A stretch of DNA of 64,000 nt from Flavobacteriaceae bacterium (GTDB taxonomy: Bacteria > Bacteroidota > Bacteroidia > Flavobacteriales > Weeksellaceae): assembly GCA_012522185.1 (NCBI GenBank), contig JAAYKY010000037.1, positions 1 through 64,000 on the forward strand, read 5' to 3'. The position numbers were made by a program, and so were the translations under genes. The notes beneath the pieces were generated by a model. The model was not told the origin of the DNA and did no database searches. It saw only the letters and a list, made by a program, of their open reading frames with translations. Position 1 is the first letter of the stretch, and each line of letters begins with the position of its first letter. Below, in pieces: positions 17,933 through 26,167 of the stretch.

Positions 17933-18257
17933 GTTTCGAAATTAGTTATTCGAAGCTCGAAGTTCGCTATTATTTTTTAATTTCTCTAAAAAACCACAGA
18001 TCTCAGTCACTATTAGATAATTTGCTTTAACCACGAAGGTCACAAAGTTTAACGCAAAGTACACAAAGAATCAATCACGCCACAAAAAATCTGCGAAAAT
18101 CCGCGATATCTGCGGGCTTTTTTTACTGTATAATGTAGATTGTATTCTTGTAAATTGTATTTCGAGCTTCGAGAGGAAAGTATTAAGACTTTTTTAAACT
18201 TTATTTAAACCCCGAAATCCGCTTTAATTCATTGTATCTGAGAGGGATAATATAGGC
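17933..18257. other. repeat-bearing intergenic region
   Basis: No gene is visible. The segment includes a CACGAAGGTCACAAAGTTTA-type stretch and an AAAATCTGCGAAAATCCGCG-type stretch, both of a kind common between Bacteroidota genes. It also holds an inverted copy of the tail of the dispersed repeat seen at 795-946 (here 18121-18175). Confidence 0.55.
18121..18175 (-). repeat. dispersed intergenic repeat, inverted partial copy
   Basis: Read on the minus strand, the segment gives CTCGAAGCTCGAAATACAAT followed by an AGAATACAATCTACATTATA tail. This matches the 3' part of the repeat at 795-946 and especially the copy at 6183-6245. Confidence 0.65.
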
Positions 18258-19949
18258 TCACAACTTCGGAATTGCCTCAATCAAATCTTTGGTGTATTGC
18301 GTGGTCGGATTTGCGTAAATTTCATCGGCATCGCCCAATTCTTTTTGTTGTCCGTGCTGCATCACCAAAAGTTGGTCGCTCATGTATTTCACAACCGCCA
18401 AATCGTGCGAAATAAAAATATAAGTCAGTCCGAATTCTTCTTTGAGATCATTCAATAAATTCAAAACCTGCGCTTGAACCGAAACATCCAAAGCCGAAAC
18501 ACTTTCGTCGCAAATGATGAATTTTGGATGGAGTGCCAGCGCTCTTGCAATCCCGATTCTTTGGCGTTGTCCGCCGGAAAATTCATGCGGATATTTCTTT
18601 AAATCCGAACGGCTCAGCCCGACTTTTTCCAACAAATCGCCGGCTCTTTTGATTCTTTCTTTTTGGTTTTTCCCAATCGAATGAACTTTCATGGGCGAAG
18701 TCAAAATTTCGCTGATATTCATTCGCGGATTCAAACTCGAATAAGGATCTTGAAAGATAATCTGAATTTCCTTTCTCAACTTTCGGACTTCTCCTTTGGA
18801 TAATTTTACAATATCTTTTCCGTGGTAAAAAATTTCGCCTTCGGTGGGTTTTTCCAGCAATAAAACCGTGCGGCTCAAAGTCGTTTTGCCGCTTCCCGAT
18901 TCGCCGACCAATCCCATTGTTTCGCCTGGATACACTTTAAAACTTACATCGTCCACCGCTTTAACCGAAACCTCTTCCTTCCCCAAAAGACTTGGTTTCG
19001 AATAAAAGTATTTCGATAGATTTTTCACTTCCAGAATGGGTGTCTGACTGTAAATTTCTTGGTGAAAAGCTTGTCGTTCTTCGGAAGTATAAATTTCCGA
19101 CTGATAATTTTCGTTCTTCAAATAATCGGCGATTGTGGGTAAATCTTTTTGTCGGATATCGAGTCTTGGGCGGCAGGCAATTAAACCTTTGGTATAATTT
19201 TCTTTCGGGTTTTCAAAAATTTCTTGCACACTTCCTTTTTCCACAATTTCGCCTTGGTACATTACCACCACTTCGTCGCAAACTTCTGCAATCACGCCCA
19301 AATCATGGGAAATAAAAATGCAACTTAGCCCGATTTCCTTTTGCAAATGCTTGATTAAATCCAGAATGGTACGTTGGACGGTTACATCGAGAGCGGTTGT
19401 GGGTTCGTCGGCGATGAGGATTTTGGGGTTGCAGCTGATGGCCATGGCGATCATGACTCTTTGTCGCTGTCCGCCGGAAAGTTCGTGCGGATACGCCTTG
19501 TAAATTCGTTCGGGATTGGGCAAAAGCACTTTTTCAAATAATTCAATTACCCGCTTTTTCGCCGCATTTTTTTCCGTTTTAAGATGCAATCGAATGGCTT
19601 CTTCCACCTGTTCGCCGCATCGAATGCTGGGATTCAGAGAAGTCATGGGTTCTTGAAAAATCATCCCAATTTCATTTCCTCGGTATTTTCTTTTTTGTTC
19701 AGGCGATAATTTCAGTAAATCAATGGGTTTCGATTCGGAATGAAATACTATTTCACTTTCGGACTGGATTTCTGCCGATTTCGGTAAAAGTCCCATCACG
19801 GCGAGTGAGGTAATTGATTTTCCTGAACCCGATTCGCCAACAACTCCAATTATTTTTCCTTTTGGAATGGAGAATGAGACCTTGTTTAGGATTTGGTTTT
19901 CCCCAAAGCGGAGCGAAAGATTTTGGATGTCTAAGATATTGGAATTCAT
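18258..19949 (-). CDS. dipeptide/oligopeptide-type ABC transporter, fused double ATPase
   Basis: This 563-residue protein contains two complete ABC ATPase domains. The first has GVVGESGSGKS, the signature LSGGQRQRVMIAMA and the Walker B region LIADEPTTALD. The second has GLVGESGSGKTTLSR, FSGGQRQRIGIARALALHP and FIICDESVSALD. Each is followed by the oligopeptide-family C-terminal extension (EIVEKGSVQEIFENP and KELGDADEIYANPTTQY). It is equivalent to a DppD-DppF or OppD-OppF fusion energising a peptide importer or a related exporter. The permease and binding-protein genes are not adjacent. Both ATP sites look intact. Confidence 0.92.
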   Translation of the reverse strand: MNSNILDIQNLSLRFGENQILNKVSFSIPKGKIIGVVGESGSGKSITSLAVMGLLPKSAEIQSESEIVFHSESKPIDLLKLSPEQKRKYRGNEIGMIFQEPMTSLNPSIRCGEQVEEAIRLHLKTEKNAAKKRVIELFEKVLLPNPERIYKAYPHELSGGQRQRVMIAMAISCNPKILIADEPTTALDVTVQRTILDLIKHLQKEIGLSCIFISHDLGVIAEVCDEVVVMYQGEIVEKGSVQEIFENPKENYTKGLIACRPRLDIRQKDLPTIADYLKNENYQSEIYTSEERQAFHQEIYSQTPILEVKNLSKYFYSKPSLLGKEEVSVKAVDDVSFKVYPGETMGLVGESGSGKTTLSRTVLLLEKPTEGEIFYHGKDIVKLSKGEVRKLRKEIQIIFQDPYSSLNPRMNISEILTSPMKVHSIGKNQKERIKRAGDLLEKVGLSRSDLKKYPHEFSGGQRQRIGIARALALHPKFIICDESVSALDVSVQAQVLNLLNDLKEEFGLTYIFISHDLAVVKYMSDQLLVMQHGQQKELGDADEIYANPTTQYTKDLIEAIPKL

Positions 19950-20160
19950 ATTTTATGAAAATAACCTTCGGGTTTCAAAGGATAAATTTCTTACAAATTA
20001 AAACAAAATTTACCTATTTGTAAATCAGGGAAAAAATTCTATTTTTGCGTTAAAGGTTTTTGATATGAAATTAATATTATTCTTTTCGTATCAAAAGTAA
20101 ACTTCGGTTTATGGGTTTCGAAAAAAAATCAAATGAAACTTGCCTTGTAAAACTCTATAA

Positions 20161-21564
20161 ATGGACGCAGACCCGTTACTATCCTTTATTTTCGCTGCCG
20201 GTGCACCCGGGGGCGCAATCATCCCGCATGATGTTTCCGTTTGGAAAATACTTCTTACAATCTTTTTGGTGCTTTTGAACGGTTTTTTCGTTGCCGCAGA
20301 GTTCGCAATCGTGAAAATTCGTTCTTCTCAAATTGATGTACGCACAGACTTGAACCCTGGAATTGCGAAAATGGCAAAACGAATCGTGAACAGTCTCGAT
20401 TCTTATTTGGCAGCCACTCAGTTGGGAATTACATTGGCTTCACTGGGACTTGGTTTCATTGGAGAATCTGCAATTTCGCCAATTATCATCAATATTTTTG
20501 ACAGTTTTGGGCTGACCGGACCTGAATGGGAGTCGGTGGCGGTCAATACGGCGATTTGGGGTGCTTTTGCGGTGATTACTGTTTTGCACATTGTATTTGG
20601 GGAATTGGCTCCGAAGTCACTTGCAATTCGTTTTCCGACCAATACGACTTTTACAATTGCCTGGCCTTTGCGGATTTTCTACGTGATTTTCAAACCGTTG
20701 ATTTGGTTGATGAATGGTTTTGCGAATTTTATTTTGCGAATCATCGGAATCAAACCGATTCATGGTTCAGAAATCCATTCGGAAGAAGAATTGAAAATGA
20801 TCATTACCGAAAGTCAGGAAGGCGGTGCCATCGAACAAACCGAGCGAGATTTGATTCAAAATGTATTTGAATTTGATGATCGTCGTGTCAATAATATTCA
20901 AACACTTCGTAAAAATGTTTCGGCGGTGGAAATCAACACCCCGGTGAAGGAAGCGATTGATTATGCTGTTAACGAAGGTTATTCGCGTTATCCGGTTTAC
21001 GAAGAAAGTTTAGACAATATCAAAGGGATTCTTTATACGAAGGATTTGATGAAGCTGATGTTGGATGAACCTGAAAATACGAGTTTCATTAATATCTTAC
21101 GTAAACCTTTGTTTATTTCGGAGAGTTCGAAGATTAAAAACATATTGAAACAATTCCAGAAAAAACGCATTCAGATGGCGGTTGTGACCAATGAGATTGG
21201 GGAATTGACTGGGATCGTAAGTATGGAGGATATTTTGGAAGAATTAGTGGGTGAAATTCAGGATGAATATGACAATGAGGATCCGATTGTGATTAACATT
21301 GGCGAAGGAATTTATTCGGTGGATGCCCATAGTAATTTGTCCGACATCAACCGTCAGTTGCCTTATCGTTTCGAGGAAAGTGAGCATTACGACACCTTGT
21401 CGGGCTTATTGGCTGAAACCTTTCCAGATCGTGAATTGAAAGCCGGTGATATTTTGGATCTGAAAGATTATCAAGTGAAAATCATCAAAATGTACCGAAA
21501 TTCAGTGGAAAGAGCGGAATTGACGCTGACGCATTTGACGGAGGAGGAAGCGGATAATGAATAA
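20161..21564 (+). CDS. CorC/HlyC-family (CNNM-type) membrane protein
   Basis: The 467-residue protein starts with a DUF21/CNNM membrane domain (about 28-215, including FFVAAEFAIVKIRSSQ and FGELAPKSLAIRFPT). A CBS-domain pair follows (about 235-355; YSRYPVYEESLDNIKGILYTKDLM, IGELTGIVSMEDILEELVGEIQDEYD). The C-terminal CorC_HlyC domain is at about 375-455. Family members are linked to magnesium or cobalt efflux and adenine-nucleotide sensing; hemolysin is a historical name. The gene stands alone and is closed by a hairpin terminator. Confidence 0.9.
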   Translation: MDADPLLSFIFAAGAPGGAIIPHDVSVWKILLTIFLVLLNGFFVAAEFAIVKIRSSQIDVRTDLNPGIAKMAKRIVNSLDSYLAATQLGITLASLGLGFIGESAISPIIINIFDSFGLTGPEWESVAVNTAIWGAFAVITVLHIVFGELAPKSLAIRFPTNTTFTIAWPLRIFYVIFKPLIWLMNGFANFILRIIGIKPIHGSEIHSEEELKMIITESQEGGAIEQTERDLIQNVFEFDDRRVNNIQTLRKNVSAVEINTPVKEAIDYAVNEGYSRYPVYEESLDNIKGILYTKDLMKLMLDEPENTSFINILRKPLFISESSKIKNILKQFQKKRIQMAVVTNEIGELTGIVSMEDILEELVGEIQDEYDNEDPIVINIGEGIYSVDAHSNLSDINRQLPYRFEESEHYDTLSGLLAETFPDRELKAGDILDLKDYQVKIIKMYRNSVERAELTLTHLTEEEADNE

Positions 21565-21591
21565 ACCCAATCGGTTGTAAAATAAAATTTA

Positions 21592-21620
21592 GCTCGGGAA
21601 GAATTCTTTCCGGGCTTTTT
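21592..21620 (+). terminator. rho-independent terminator
   Basis: GCTCGGGAA pairs with TTTCCGGGC (9 pairs, including wobble pairs), followed by TTTTT. It ends the CorC-like gene just before the convergent exonuclease stop codon. Confidence 0.75.
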
Positions 21621-22315
21621 CATTCCCTTTCCAGCAAAGTTTCATTTCGGAATTTCCGAAAAATCTGCGCCACGGTCAGCACATCTTTTTCGCAATAGGT
21701 TTTAATTCGTTCCAAATCTTTGTCTTCGTAATAAACCGAAGCAACTTGTGAGCCATCGATATCGTCTTTTGGCGTGGGAATATCGAGGACTGCGGCTAAT
21801 AAATTCAATGAAGTATAATGTTTATAATCCCCGAATTTCCAAAGTTCCATCGTATCTAAATGCGGAATTTCCCAAGGCTTTTTTCCCTGAATATTTAGTG
21901 CGGTCGGTAATTCAATTCCGTTGATGATCATTCGTCTTGCCATAAACGGAAAATCAAATTCTTTGCCGTTGTGCGCACATAAAAGAATGTCCGGTCCGAA
22001 ATATTTTCCGGACAGCATTTCATTGAATTCTTTCAAAATCTGGCTTTCGTTATCGCCGTAAAAACTTTTGATTCGGATTTTATTTTCCTCCGAAATAATT
22101 CCGCAGGAAATACAGATGATTTTCCCGAATTCGGCCAAAATTCCGGCACGTTTGCCATAGAATTCTTCGGGTGTTTCCTCTTCTCCCAATTGTCTTTCTA
22201 TTTTTTTGGTCCATAGACTTTTCCAGTCATCGGGGAGTTCATTCCAATTGGAAACTTCCGGAACGGTTTCAATGTCCAGGAAGAGGACTTTCTGCTGCGG
22301 GATTTTTTTCAACAT
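21620..22315 (-). CDS. PolB-like 3'-5' exonuclease
   Basis: This 231-residue protein has a DEDD-type exonuclease fold related to the PolB proofreading domain. Exo I is FLDIETVPE near residue 12-20, exo II is LLCAHNGKEFDFPFMARRM, and the C-terminal acidic motif is YCEKDVLTVAQIF. It would hydrolyse DNA from the 3' end in the cytosol; its cellular role is unknown. The start ATG overlaps the end of the upstream serine hydrolase gene by 47 bases, so the two are probably co-transcribed. Confidence 0.85.
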   Translation of the reverse strand: MLKKIPQQKVLFLDIETVPEVSNWNELPDDWKSLWTKKIERQLGEEETPEEFYGKRAGILAEFGKIICISCGIISEENKIRIKSFYGDNESQILKEFNEMLSGKYFGPDILLCAHNGKEFDFPFMARRMIINGIELPTALNIQGKKPWEIPHLDTMELWKFGDYKHYTSLNLLAAVLDIPTPKDDIDGSQVASVYYEDKDLERIKTYCEKDVLTVAQIFRKFRNETLLERE

Positions 22316-23519
22316 GGCTTTGAGATTTTAAGAGGTTATTTTTTTTGAGCATTTTCATGACTTCATCCACGAAATAATAAGTGTCATTGTCCAAAAACCC
22401 TTTGCCCATATTGCGGTCGTCTTTTTCGTGACCCAATCTTACGATGACCAGGTTTTCAGATGGAATGACAATGATGCGCTGTCCGAGGTGACCCATCAAT
22501 CCGTAAAAATTCGGTTCGTGTTCGTAATCCGTCCAGATGGAATAACCGTATCGGGCAGGTTCATTTTTACTAAATGCTTTATAATTGGGTGTGACCATTT
22601 TCTGAACAAAAGCCGAGTCGAGGATTTGTCTTCCGTTCCATTTTCCGTCCTGAAGCAATAGTTGACCTAATTTCGCAAAATCACGCACATTGGAATTCAA
22701 ACAACAATAGGCTTTTTCCATGCCGTCTTTTCGGTCTTTTGACCAATAAGCATCCTTTTCCATTCCCATCGGTTGCCAGAATTCTTCCTGAAGATATTGC
22801 GAAATACTGATTCCGACGGCTCTTTGGAGTACAATAGCCAGAAGTTGGGTTGTGCCTGACAAATAATTAAACCGCTTTCTGGGTTCTTCGATGAAATCCC
22901 GGTTGAGCATTTGTTTTTCGATATTGCTACCGTAATAAGCTTTGGCGGTGGGGTTTAGAGGTAAATAATAATCTTCGCTCCAGTCATAGCCTGAAGTCAT
23001 CGCCGATAAATCACCGACCGTACATTTTTGCGCGAATTCATCGTCTTTAAATTCGGGTAGAAAATCGGTGATGGGCTGGTCGAGTGATTTCACATAACCT
23101 TGTTCGATGGCTTTTCCAAGCAACATGGTTACCACCGATTTAGACATGGAAAAGGAATTGGTGTAGCTTTCGGCCGAATAATCGTCCCAATAATGTTCCC
23201 AAAGTGCTTCTCCGTCTTTGACTACAAAAAATCCGATGGATTTATAGCGTTCGAGTTCGTTTCGAAGTGTATCGCTTAGCGGAATTTGATTGTAAAGCTC
23301 ATGTTCGAACCAAGGTTGCGGGGTTTTGGAAAGTATGATGTTGTTGTCAAAATCTTTGTAGTCGTCGATGTTGGCGGTTTTATGTCCTTTTAAATAAGTC
23401 AACTGAACACCGCGGATGATGTATTGATTTCCGGTTAGATAAAGCAATCCAATGATCAATAGGATGAAAAGAATTATCCCCTGAACGGTGCGGAGCATGA
23501 TTTTTCTGAGTTTCGACAT
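22269..23519 (-). CDS. serine hydrolase of the beta-lactamase class C family
   Basis: The ATG at 23519 gives a 416-residue protein with an N-terminal membrane helix (VQGIILFILLIIGLLYLTG). The family nucleophile motif is SMSK (NSFSMSKSVVTMLLGKA), and a Tyr candidate sits in FNYLSGTTQLLAIV. A GHLGQRIIVIP segment takes the KTG/HxG place. These proteins act as esterases, peptidases or, more rarely, beta-lactamases; real antibiotic hydrolysis is not implied. It is membrane-anchored with the domain facing the periplasm. An upstream TTG at 23540 is in frame but less likely. It overlaps the exonuclease gene by 47 bases. Confidence 0.85.
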   Translation of the reverse strand: MSKLRKIMLRTVQGIILFILLIIGLLYLTGNQYIIRGVQLTYLKGHKTANIDDYKDFDNNIILSKTPQPWFEHELYNQIPLSDTLRNELERYKSIGFFVVKDGEALWEHYWDDYSAESYTNSFSMSKSVVTMLLGKAIEQGYVKSLDQPITDFLPEFKDDEFAQKCTVGDLSAMTSGYDWSEDYYLPLNPTAKAYYGSNIEKQMLNRDFIEEPRKRFNYLSGTTQLLAIVLQRAVGISISQYLQEEFWQPMGMEKDAYWSKDRKDGMEKAYCCLNSNVRDFAKLGQLLLQDGKWNGRQILDSAFVQKMVTPNYKAFSKNEPARYGYSIWTDYEHEPNFYGLMGHLGQRIIVIPSENLVIVRLGHEKDDRNMGKGFLDNDTYYFVDEVMKMLKKNNLLKSQSHVEKNPAAESPLPGH

Positions 23520-23607
23520 AGACTTTCTTATTCTACGCAATTTAGAAAATTTATGAGGGAATTAGAAGTTTTAATTTAATCTTCACATAAATTGAGAAAA
23601 TCAGTCT

Positions 23608-23615
23608 TATATTTG
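23608..23615 (+). promoter_or_regulatory. -7 element (TATATTTG) for sod
   Basis: TATATTTG, a full TAnnTTTG match, lies 37 bases before the sod ATG. A TTG at 23592-23594 is closer than usual for a -33 element. Confidence 0.55.
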
Positions 23616-23652
23616 GGTTTAGATAAGTATTAACATTTAAAAATCATATATT

Positions 23653-24249
23653 ATGGCATTTGAATTACCGAATTTACCGTATGCATTTGACGCATTGGAA
23701 CCACATATCGATGCAGAAACCATGGAAATTCACCATGGAAAACACCACAAAGCCTACACGGACAATCTTAACAAAGCAATTGAAGGTGGCGAATTAGCGA
23801 ATGCTTCGATTGAAGAAATATTGAAAACCGGCGTGGGAAATCCTGCGGTTCGTAACAACGGTGGTGGTTATTTCAACCACAATCTTTTCTGGGAAACGAT
23901 GAGCCCGAACGGAGGCGGACAGCCGACGGGCGAATTGGCTGAGGCCATTGACCAAGCTTTTGGTTCATTTGATGCTTTCAAAGAAAAATTCGCTCAGGCA
24001 GCTGCAACTCGTTTCGGATCGGGATGGGCTTGGTTGATCAAAAAAGACGGAAAACTGGAAGTGACTTCTACGCCTAATCAGGACAATCCTTTGATGCCGG
24101 TTGCAGAAGTTCAGGGAACGCCGCTTTTGGGTCTTGACGTTTGGGAACATGCCTATTATCTGAACTATCAGAACCGTCGTCCTGATTATATTTCTGCGTT
24201 TTTCAACGTGGTAAATTGGGACAAAGTAGCAGAATTGTTTAAGAAATAA
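23653..24249 (+). CDS. sodA: superoxide dismutase, Mn-type signature
   Basis: The 198-residue enzyme converts superoxide to hydrogen peroxide and oxygen. Metal ligands are His27 in MEIHHGKHH, the His of YFNHNLFWE, and the Asp and His of [10 protein letters not shown]. The PNQDNPLMP segment carries the active-site Gln at the Mn-SOD position, and the [11 protein letters not shown] segment lacks the Gln typical of Fe-SOD. Mn or cambialistic use is therefore favoured. Length is normal, and no signal peptide is present, so it is cytosolic. It appears monocistronic, with its own -7 element and terminator. Confidence 0.94.
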   Translation: MAFELPNLPYAFDALEPHIDAETMEIHHGKHHKAYTDNLNKAIEGGELANASIEEILKTGVGNPAVRNNGGGYFNHNLFWETMSPNGGGQPTGELAEAIDQAFGSFDAFKEKFAQAAATRFGSGWAWLIKKDGKLEVTSTPNQDNPLMPVAEVQGTPLLGLDVWEHAYYLNYQNRRPDYISAFFNVVNWDKVAELFKK

Positions 24250-24317
24250 GCCTCCTCAACCTCCCGAATCAAGTTCGGGACAGGCTCTCCTAAGGAGGGA
24301 GCTTTGTGTAAAAAATA

Positions 24318-24350
24318 AGCAGGGAAATTCTCTCTGCTTTTTTTATTTTT
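24318..24350 (+). terminator. rho-independent terminator after sod
   Basis: AGCAGGGA pairs with TCTCTGCT (one wobble) and is followed by TTTTTTATTTTT. A CCTCC-rich repeat fragment lies between the sod stop and this hairpin. Confidence 0.75.
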
Positions 24351-24355
24351 ATCGA

Positions 24356-24937
24356 ATGAAACAATTGATTATTCTGCTTTCTCTCTTTCTGCTTTCTTGT
24401 CAGTCGGGTGAAGAAAATGTCCAAAATGCCATTTCGGAAAACCGAAATCCGGCTGAACTTGCCGATGGATTTGATTTTCCGGTTGGGAAGCCCGATGGTG
24501 AAGGATATTATGATGCACAGCATTTTGGAGACAATCATCATTTGGGTGAAGACTGGAACGGAACAGGTGGCGGAAATACCGATTTGGGCGATACGATTTT
24601 TTCGATTGCCAACGGAAAAGTCAGTGTAGCAAAGGATTTCAAAGGCGGTTGGGGAAATGTAATCCGGATTGTTCACGAATTTCCAAGCGGAAAAAAAGTA
24701 GAATCGCTCTATGCGCATTGCGATGAAATCTTTGTGGAAAAGAATCAATTTGTAAAGCGCGGTCAACCCATCGGGACGATTGGAACGGCAGATGGTAAAT
24801 ACCTGGCACATCTACATTTTGAAATTCGCGAAGTCGTCGGAATGCCTTTGGGCAATGGATATTCAGAAAACAAGAACGGATATGTCAATCCGTCGAAATT
24901 TATATACAGAAACCGAACAAGAGTATGGGAAAAATAA
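24356..24937 (+). CDS. M23-family peptidase lipoprotein
   Basis: This 193-residue predicted lipoprotein (MKQLIILLSLFLLSC, Cys15) carries a LytM/M23 fold. The zinc-site candidates are HHLGEDW (His and Asp), YAHCDEIF and HLHFEIREV. M23 enzymes cut peptide cross-links in peptidoglycan, while degenerate forms activate amidases; here the HxH and H-x(3)-D motifs are present, so activity is plausible. The lipobox puts it in the envelope. It overlaps folB by 13 bases and may be co-transcribed with it, although no functional link is evident. Confidence 0.88.
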   Translation: MKQLIILLSLFLLSCQSGEENVQNAISENRNPAELADGFDFPVGKPDGEGYYDAQHFGDNHHLGEDWNGTGGGNTDLGDTIFSIANGKVSVAKDFKGGWGNVIRIVHEFPSGKKVESLYAHCDEIFVEKNQFVKRGQPIGTIGTADGKYLAHLHFEIREVVGMPLGNGYSENKNGYVNPSKFIYRNRTRVWEK

Positions 24938-25281
24938 TTTTAGAAAACATTCGGATTTATTCCAATCACGGATGTTTGGACGAAGAAGCCCTGATCGGAT
25001 CCGATTATGTGGTGGATTTGGAAATCGATGCTGATTTGTCGAAATCGGCTCAGACCGATGAATTAGAGGACACGGTCGATTATGTTCATTTGAATAAAAT
25101 CGTGAAGGAAGAAGTTTCCATTCGTTCCAAATTATTGGAAAAAGTAGCCGATCGTGTTTTGCAAAGAGTTGGAAATGAAATTCCTATGGTGAGTTATGCC
25201 AAAATCAAATTATCTAAAATGAATCCTCCGATTGGTGGCAATGTAGAAAAAGTAAGCATCATTTTGGAAAAGAATTTTTAA
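24925..25281 (+). CDS. folB: dihydroneopterin aldolase
   Basis: The 118-residue FolB converts 7,8-dihydroneopterin to 6-hydroxymethyl-dihydropterin and glycolaldehyde in folate synthesis. Hallmarks are IYSNHGCLDEEALIGSDYVVDLEI at the start, the TVDYVHLNKIVKEEV segment, LLEKVADRVLQRV and the C-terminal KMNPPIGGNVEKVSIILEK, which includes the pterin-contact Lys. Length is typical. It overlaps the preceding M23 gene by 13 bases. Confidence 0.93.
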   Translation: MGKIILENIRIYSNHGCLDEEALIGSDYVVDLEIDADLSKSAQTDELEDTVDYVHLNKIVKEEVSIRSKLLEKVADRVLQRVGNEIPMVSYAKIKLSKMNPPIGGNVEKVSIILEKNF

Positions 25282-25306
25282 AGCTTCGGAATTTGTCCGA
25301 ATTTTA

Positions 25307-25314
25307 TATCTTTG
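25307..25314 (+). promoter_or_regulatory. -7 element (TATCTTTG) for tRNA-Cys
   Basis: TATCTTTG, a full TAnnTTTG match, lies 19 bases before the tRNA 5' end, leaving a short precursor leader. Confidence 0.6.
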
Positions 25315-25333
25315 CAATCCTGAATAAGGAATT

Positions 25334-25405
25334 GGTTCCGTGGCCGAGGGGCTTAGGCACAGGTCTGCAAAACCTGCTACAGCGGTTCGAATCCGCTCGG
25401 AACCT
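25334..25405 (+). tRNA. tRNA-Cys (anticodon GCA)
   Basis: The acceptor stem GGTTCCG/CGGAACC is perfect and is followed by discriminator T, the normal base for tRNA-Cys. The anticodon stem CAGGT/ACCTG encloses loop CTGCAAA with anticodon GCA at 25367-25369. The T arm has GCGGTTCGAATCCGC. The 3' CCA is not encoded. A hairpin terminator follows. Confidence 0.95.
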
Positions 25406-25413
25406 CTTTTCAT

Positions 25414-25452
25414 AACCCAATCTCATTGATTTGCAATGGGTTGGGTTTTTTT
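25414..25452 (+). terminator. rho-independent terminator after tRNA-Cys
   Basis: AACCCAA pairs with TTGGGTT and an inner CATTG pairs with CAATG around ATTTG. A run of T follows on the plus strand. Confidence 0.75.
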
Positions 25453-25467
25453 ATTTGCAAACCCTTT

Positions 25468-25803
25468 CTAAACAATTTGTAATTTCAGTCCCAAAGCACT
25501 TATAATCTGTATAAAATTAGAGACTTGTAAATCCGTTTTTCCCTGTTCTATTTTTGCAATGTAAGAACGTTCTTTTCCTATTTTATCAGCCAAATCCTGT
25601 TGAGTCCATTTTTTTTCTTTCCGTTTTTTCTTGATTAATTCTCCATAATAATATGCTAAAGCTTCTGCGTTAAAATTTTCACGTGTTGCCGAGCCAAGCT
25701 TTCCATACTTTTTGTTTAGGAAATCATTCATCGTGGGTAATTCCTGATTTAATTTTTCGACGTCTAACTTAGGACGCTTTATGAGTTTTGTTTGGTCTGC
25801 CAT
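25468..25803 (-). CDS. XRE-family antitoxin (HigA-like)
   Basis: The 111-residue protein has a C-terminal XRE helix-turn-helix, KKWTQQDLADKIGKERSYIAKIEQGKTDLQVSNFIQIISALG. It lies downstream of, and overlaps by 25 bases, a RelE/HigB-type toxin gene. That toxin-first order is typical of HigBA modules. It would bind the toxin and repress the shared promoter. The N-terminal half (LDVEKLNQELPTMNDFLNKKYG) resembles the linker seen in such antitoxins. Identification rests on the HTH and the gene pair. Confidence 0.88.
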   Translation of the reverse strand: MADQTKLIKRPKLDVEKLNQELPTMNDFLNKKYGKLGSATRENFNAEALAYYYGELIKKKRKEKKWTQQDLADKIGKERSYIAKIEQGKTDLQVSNFIQIISALGLKLQIV

Positions 25804-26123
25804 TTTTCTAAAATTTTAATCGCCTTTTTAATTTGTTTCTTATATTCTTTAGTATCCTTTTTCATGAAACCTAGGAGAAAAATTACCGCCGTTGCTTGAT
25901 TTATATTTTCATGATTGATGGTAAACAACAAGATTCTATATTCGTTATTAATTTGAATTCTTAATTCGTATAAAATTTCATTGGTTAATTTTTTCGCAAT
26001 TTTTGAATGGATGATAGGCATCGTTTCAATGATTGCAGAAACGTATTCAATTTTCTGTTTTAAATTATTTTCTGAATTATTGTAAAATTCATCAAACTCT
26101 TCTGTTTTGAAAATTGTTCTCAT
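25779..26123 (-). CDS. RelE/HigB-type toxin
   Basis: This 114-residue basic protein has the fold-level pattern of the Gp49/HigB toxins: FDEFYNNSENNLKQKIEYVSAIIET, then KKLTNEILYELRIQINNEYRILLFTI, and a C-terminal LLGFMKKDTKEYKKQIKKA helix. Family members cut mRNA at the ribosome. Overlap with the antitoxin gene supports a two-gene operon. A -7 element lies 13 bases upstream of the ATG. The module lies between tRNA-Cys and comF, a typical location for small mobile modules, but no integrase or flanking repeats are visible. Confidence 0.85.
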   Translation of the reverse strand: MRTIFKTEEFDEFYNNSENNLKQKIEYVSAIIETMPIIHSKIAKKLTNEILYELRIQINNEYRILLFTINHENINQATAVIFLLGFMKKDTKEYKKQIKKAIKILEKWQTKQNS

Positions 26124-26136
26124 GGATATTCTTTTA

Positions 26137-26144
26137 CAAATGTA
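26137..26144 (-). promoter_or_regulatory. -7 element (TACATTTG) for the higBA-type operon
   Basis: The minus strand reads TACATTTG, ending 13 bases before the toxin ATG. A second TTTTG lies upstream but at non-standard spacing. Confidence 0.5.
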
Positions 26145-26167
26145 ACGAATTAATTACAAAATGTGCA

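Noticed and set aside
22269-23519. True beta-lactamase resistance gene
   Set aside because: Only the general serine hydrolase motifs are present and there is an N-terminal membrane anchor; such proteins are mostly esterases or peptidases.
23653-24249. Iron-type superoxide dismutase
   Set aside because: The active-site Gln lies in PNQDNPLMP as in Mn-SOD, and the Fe-SOD Gln position is not Gln.
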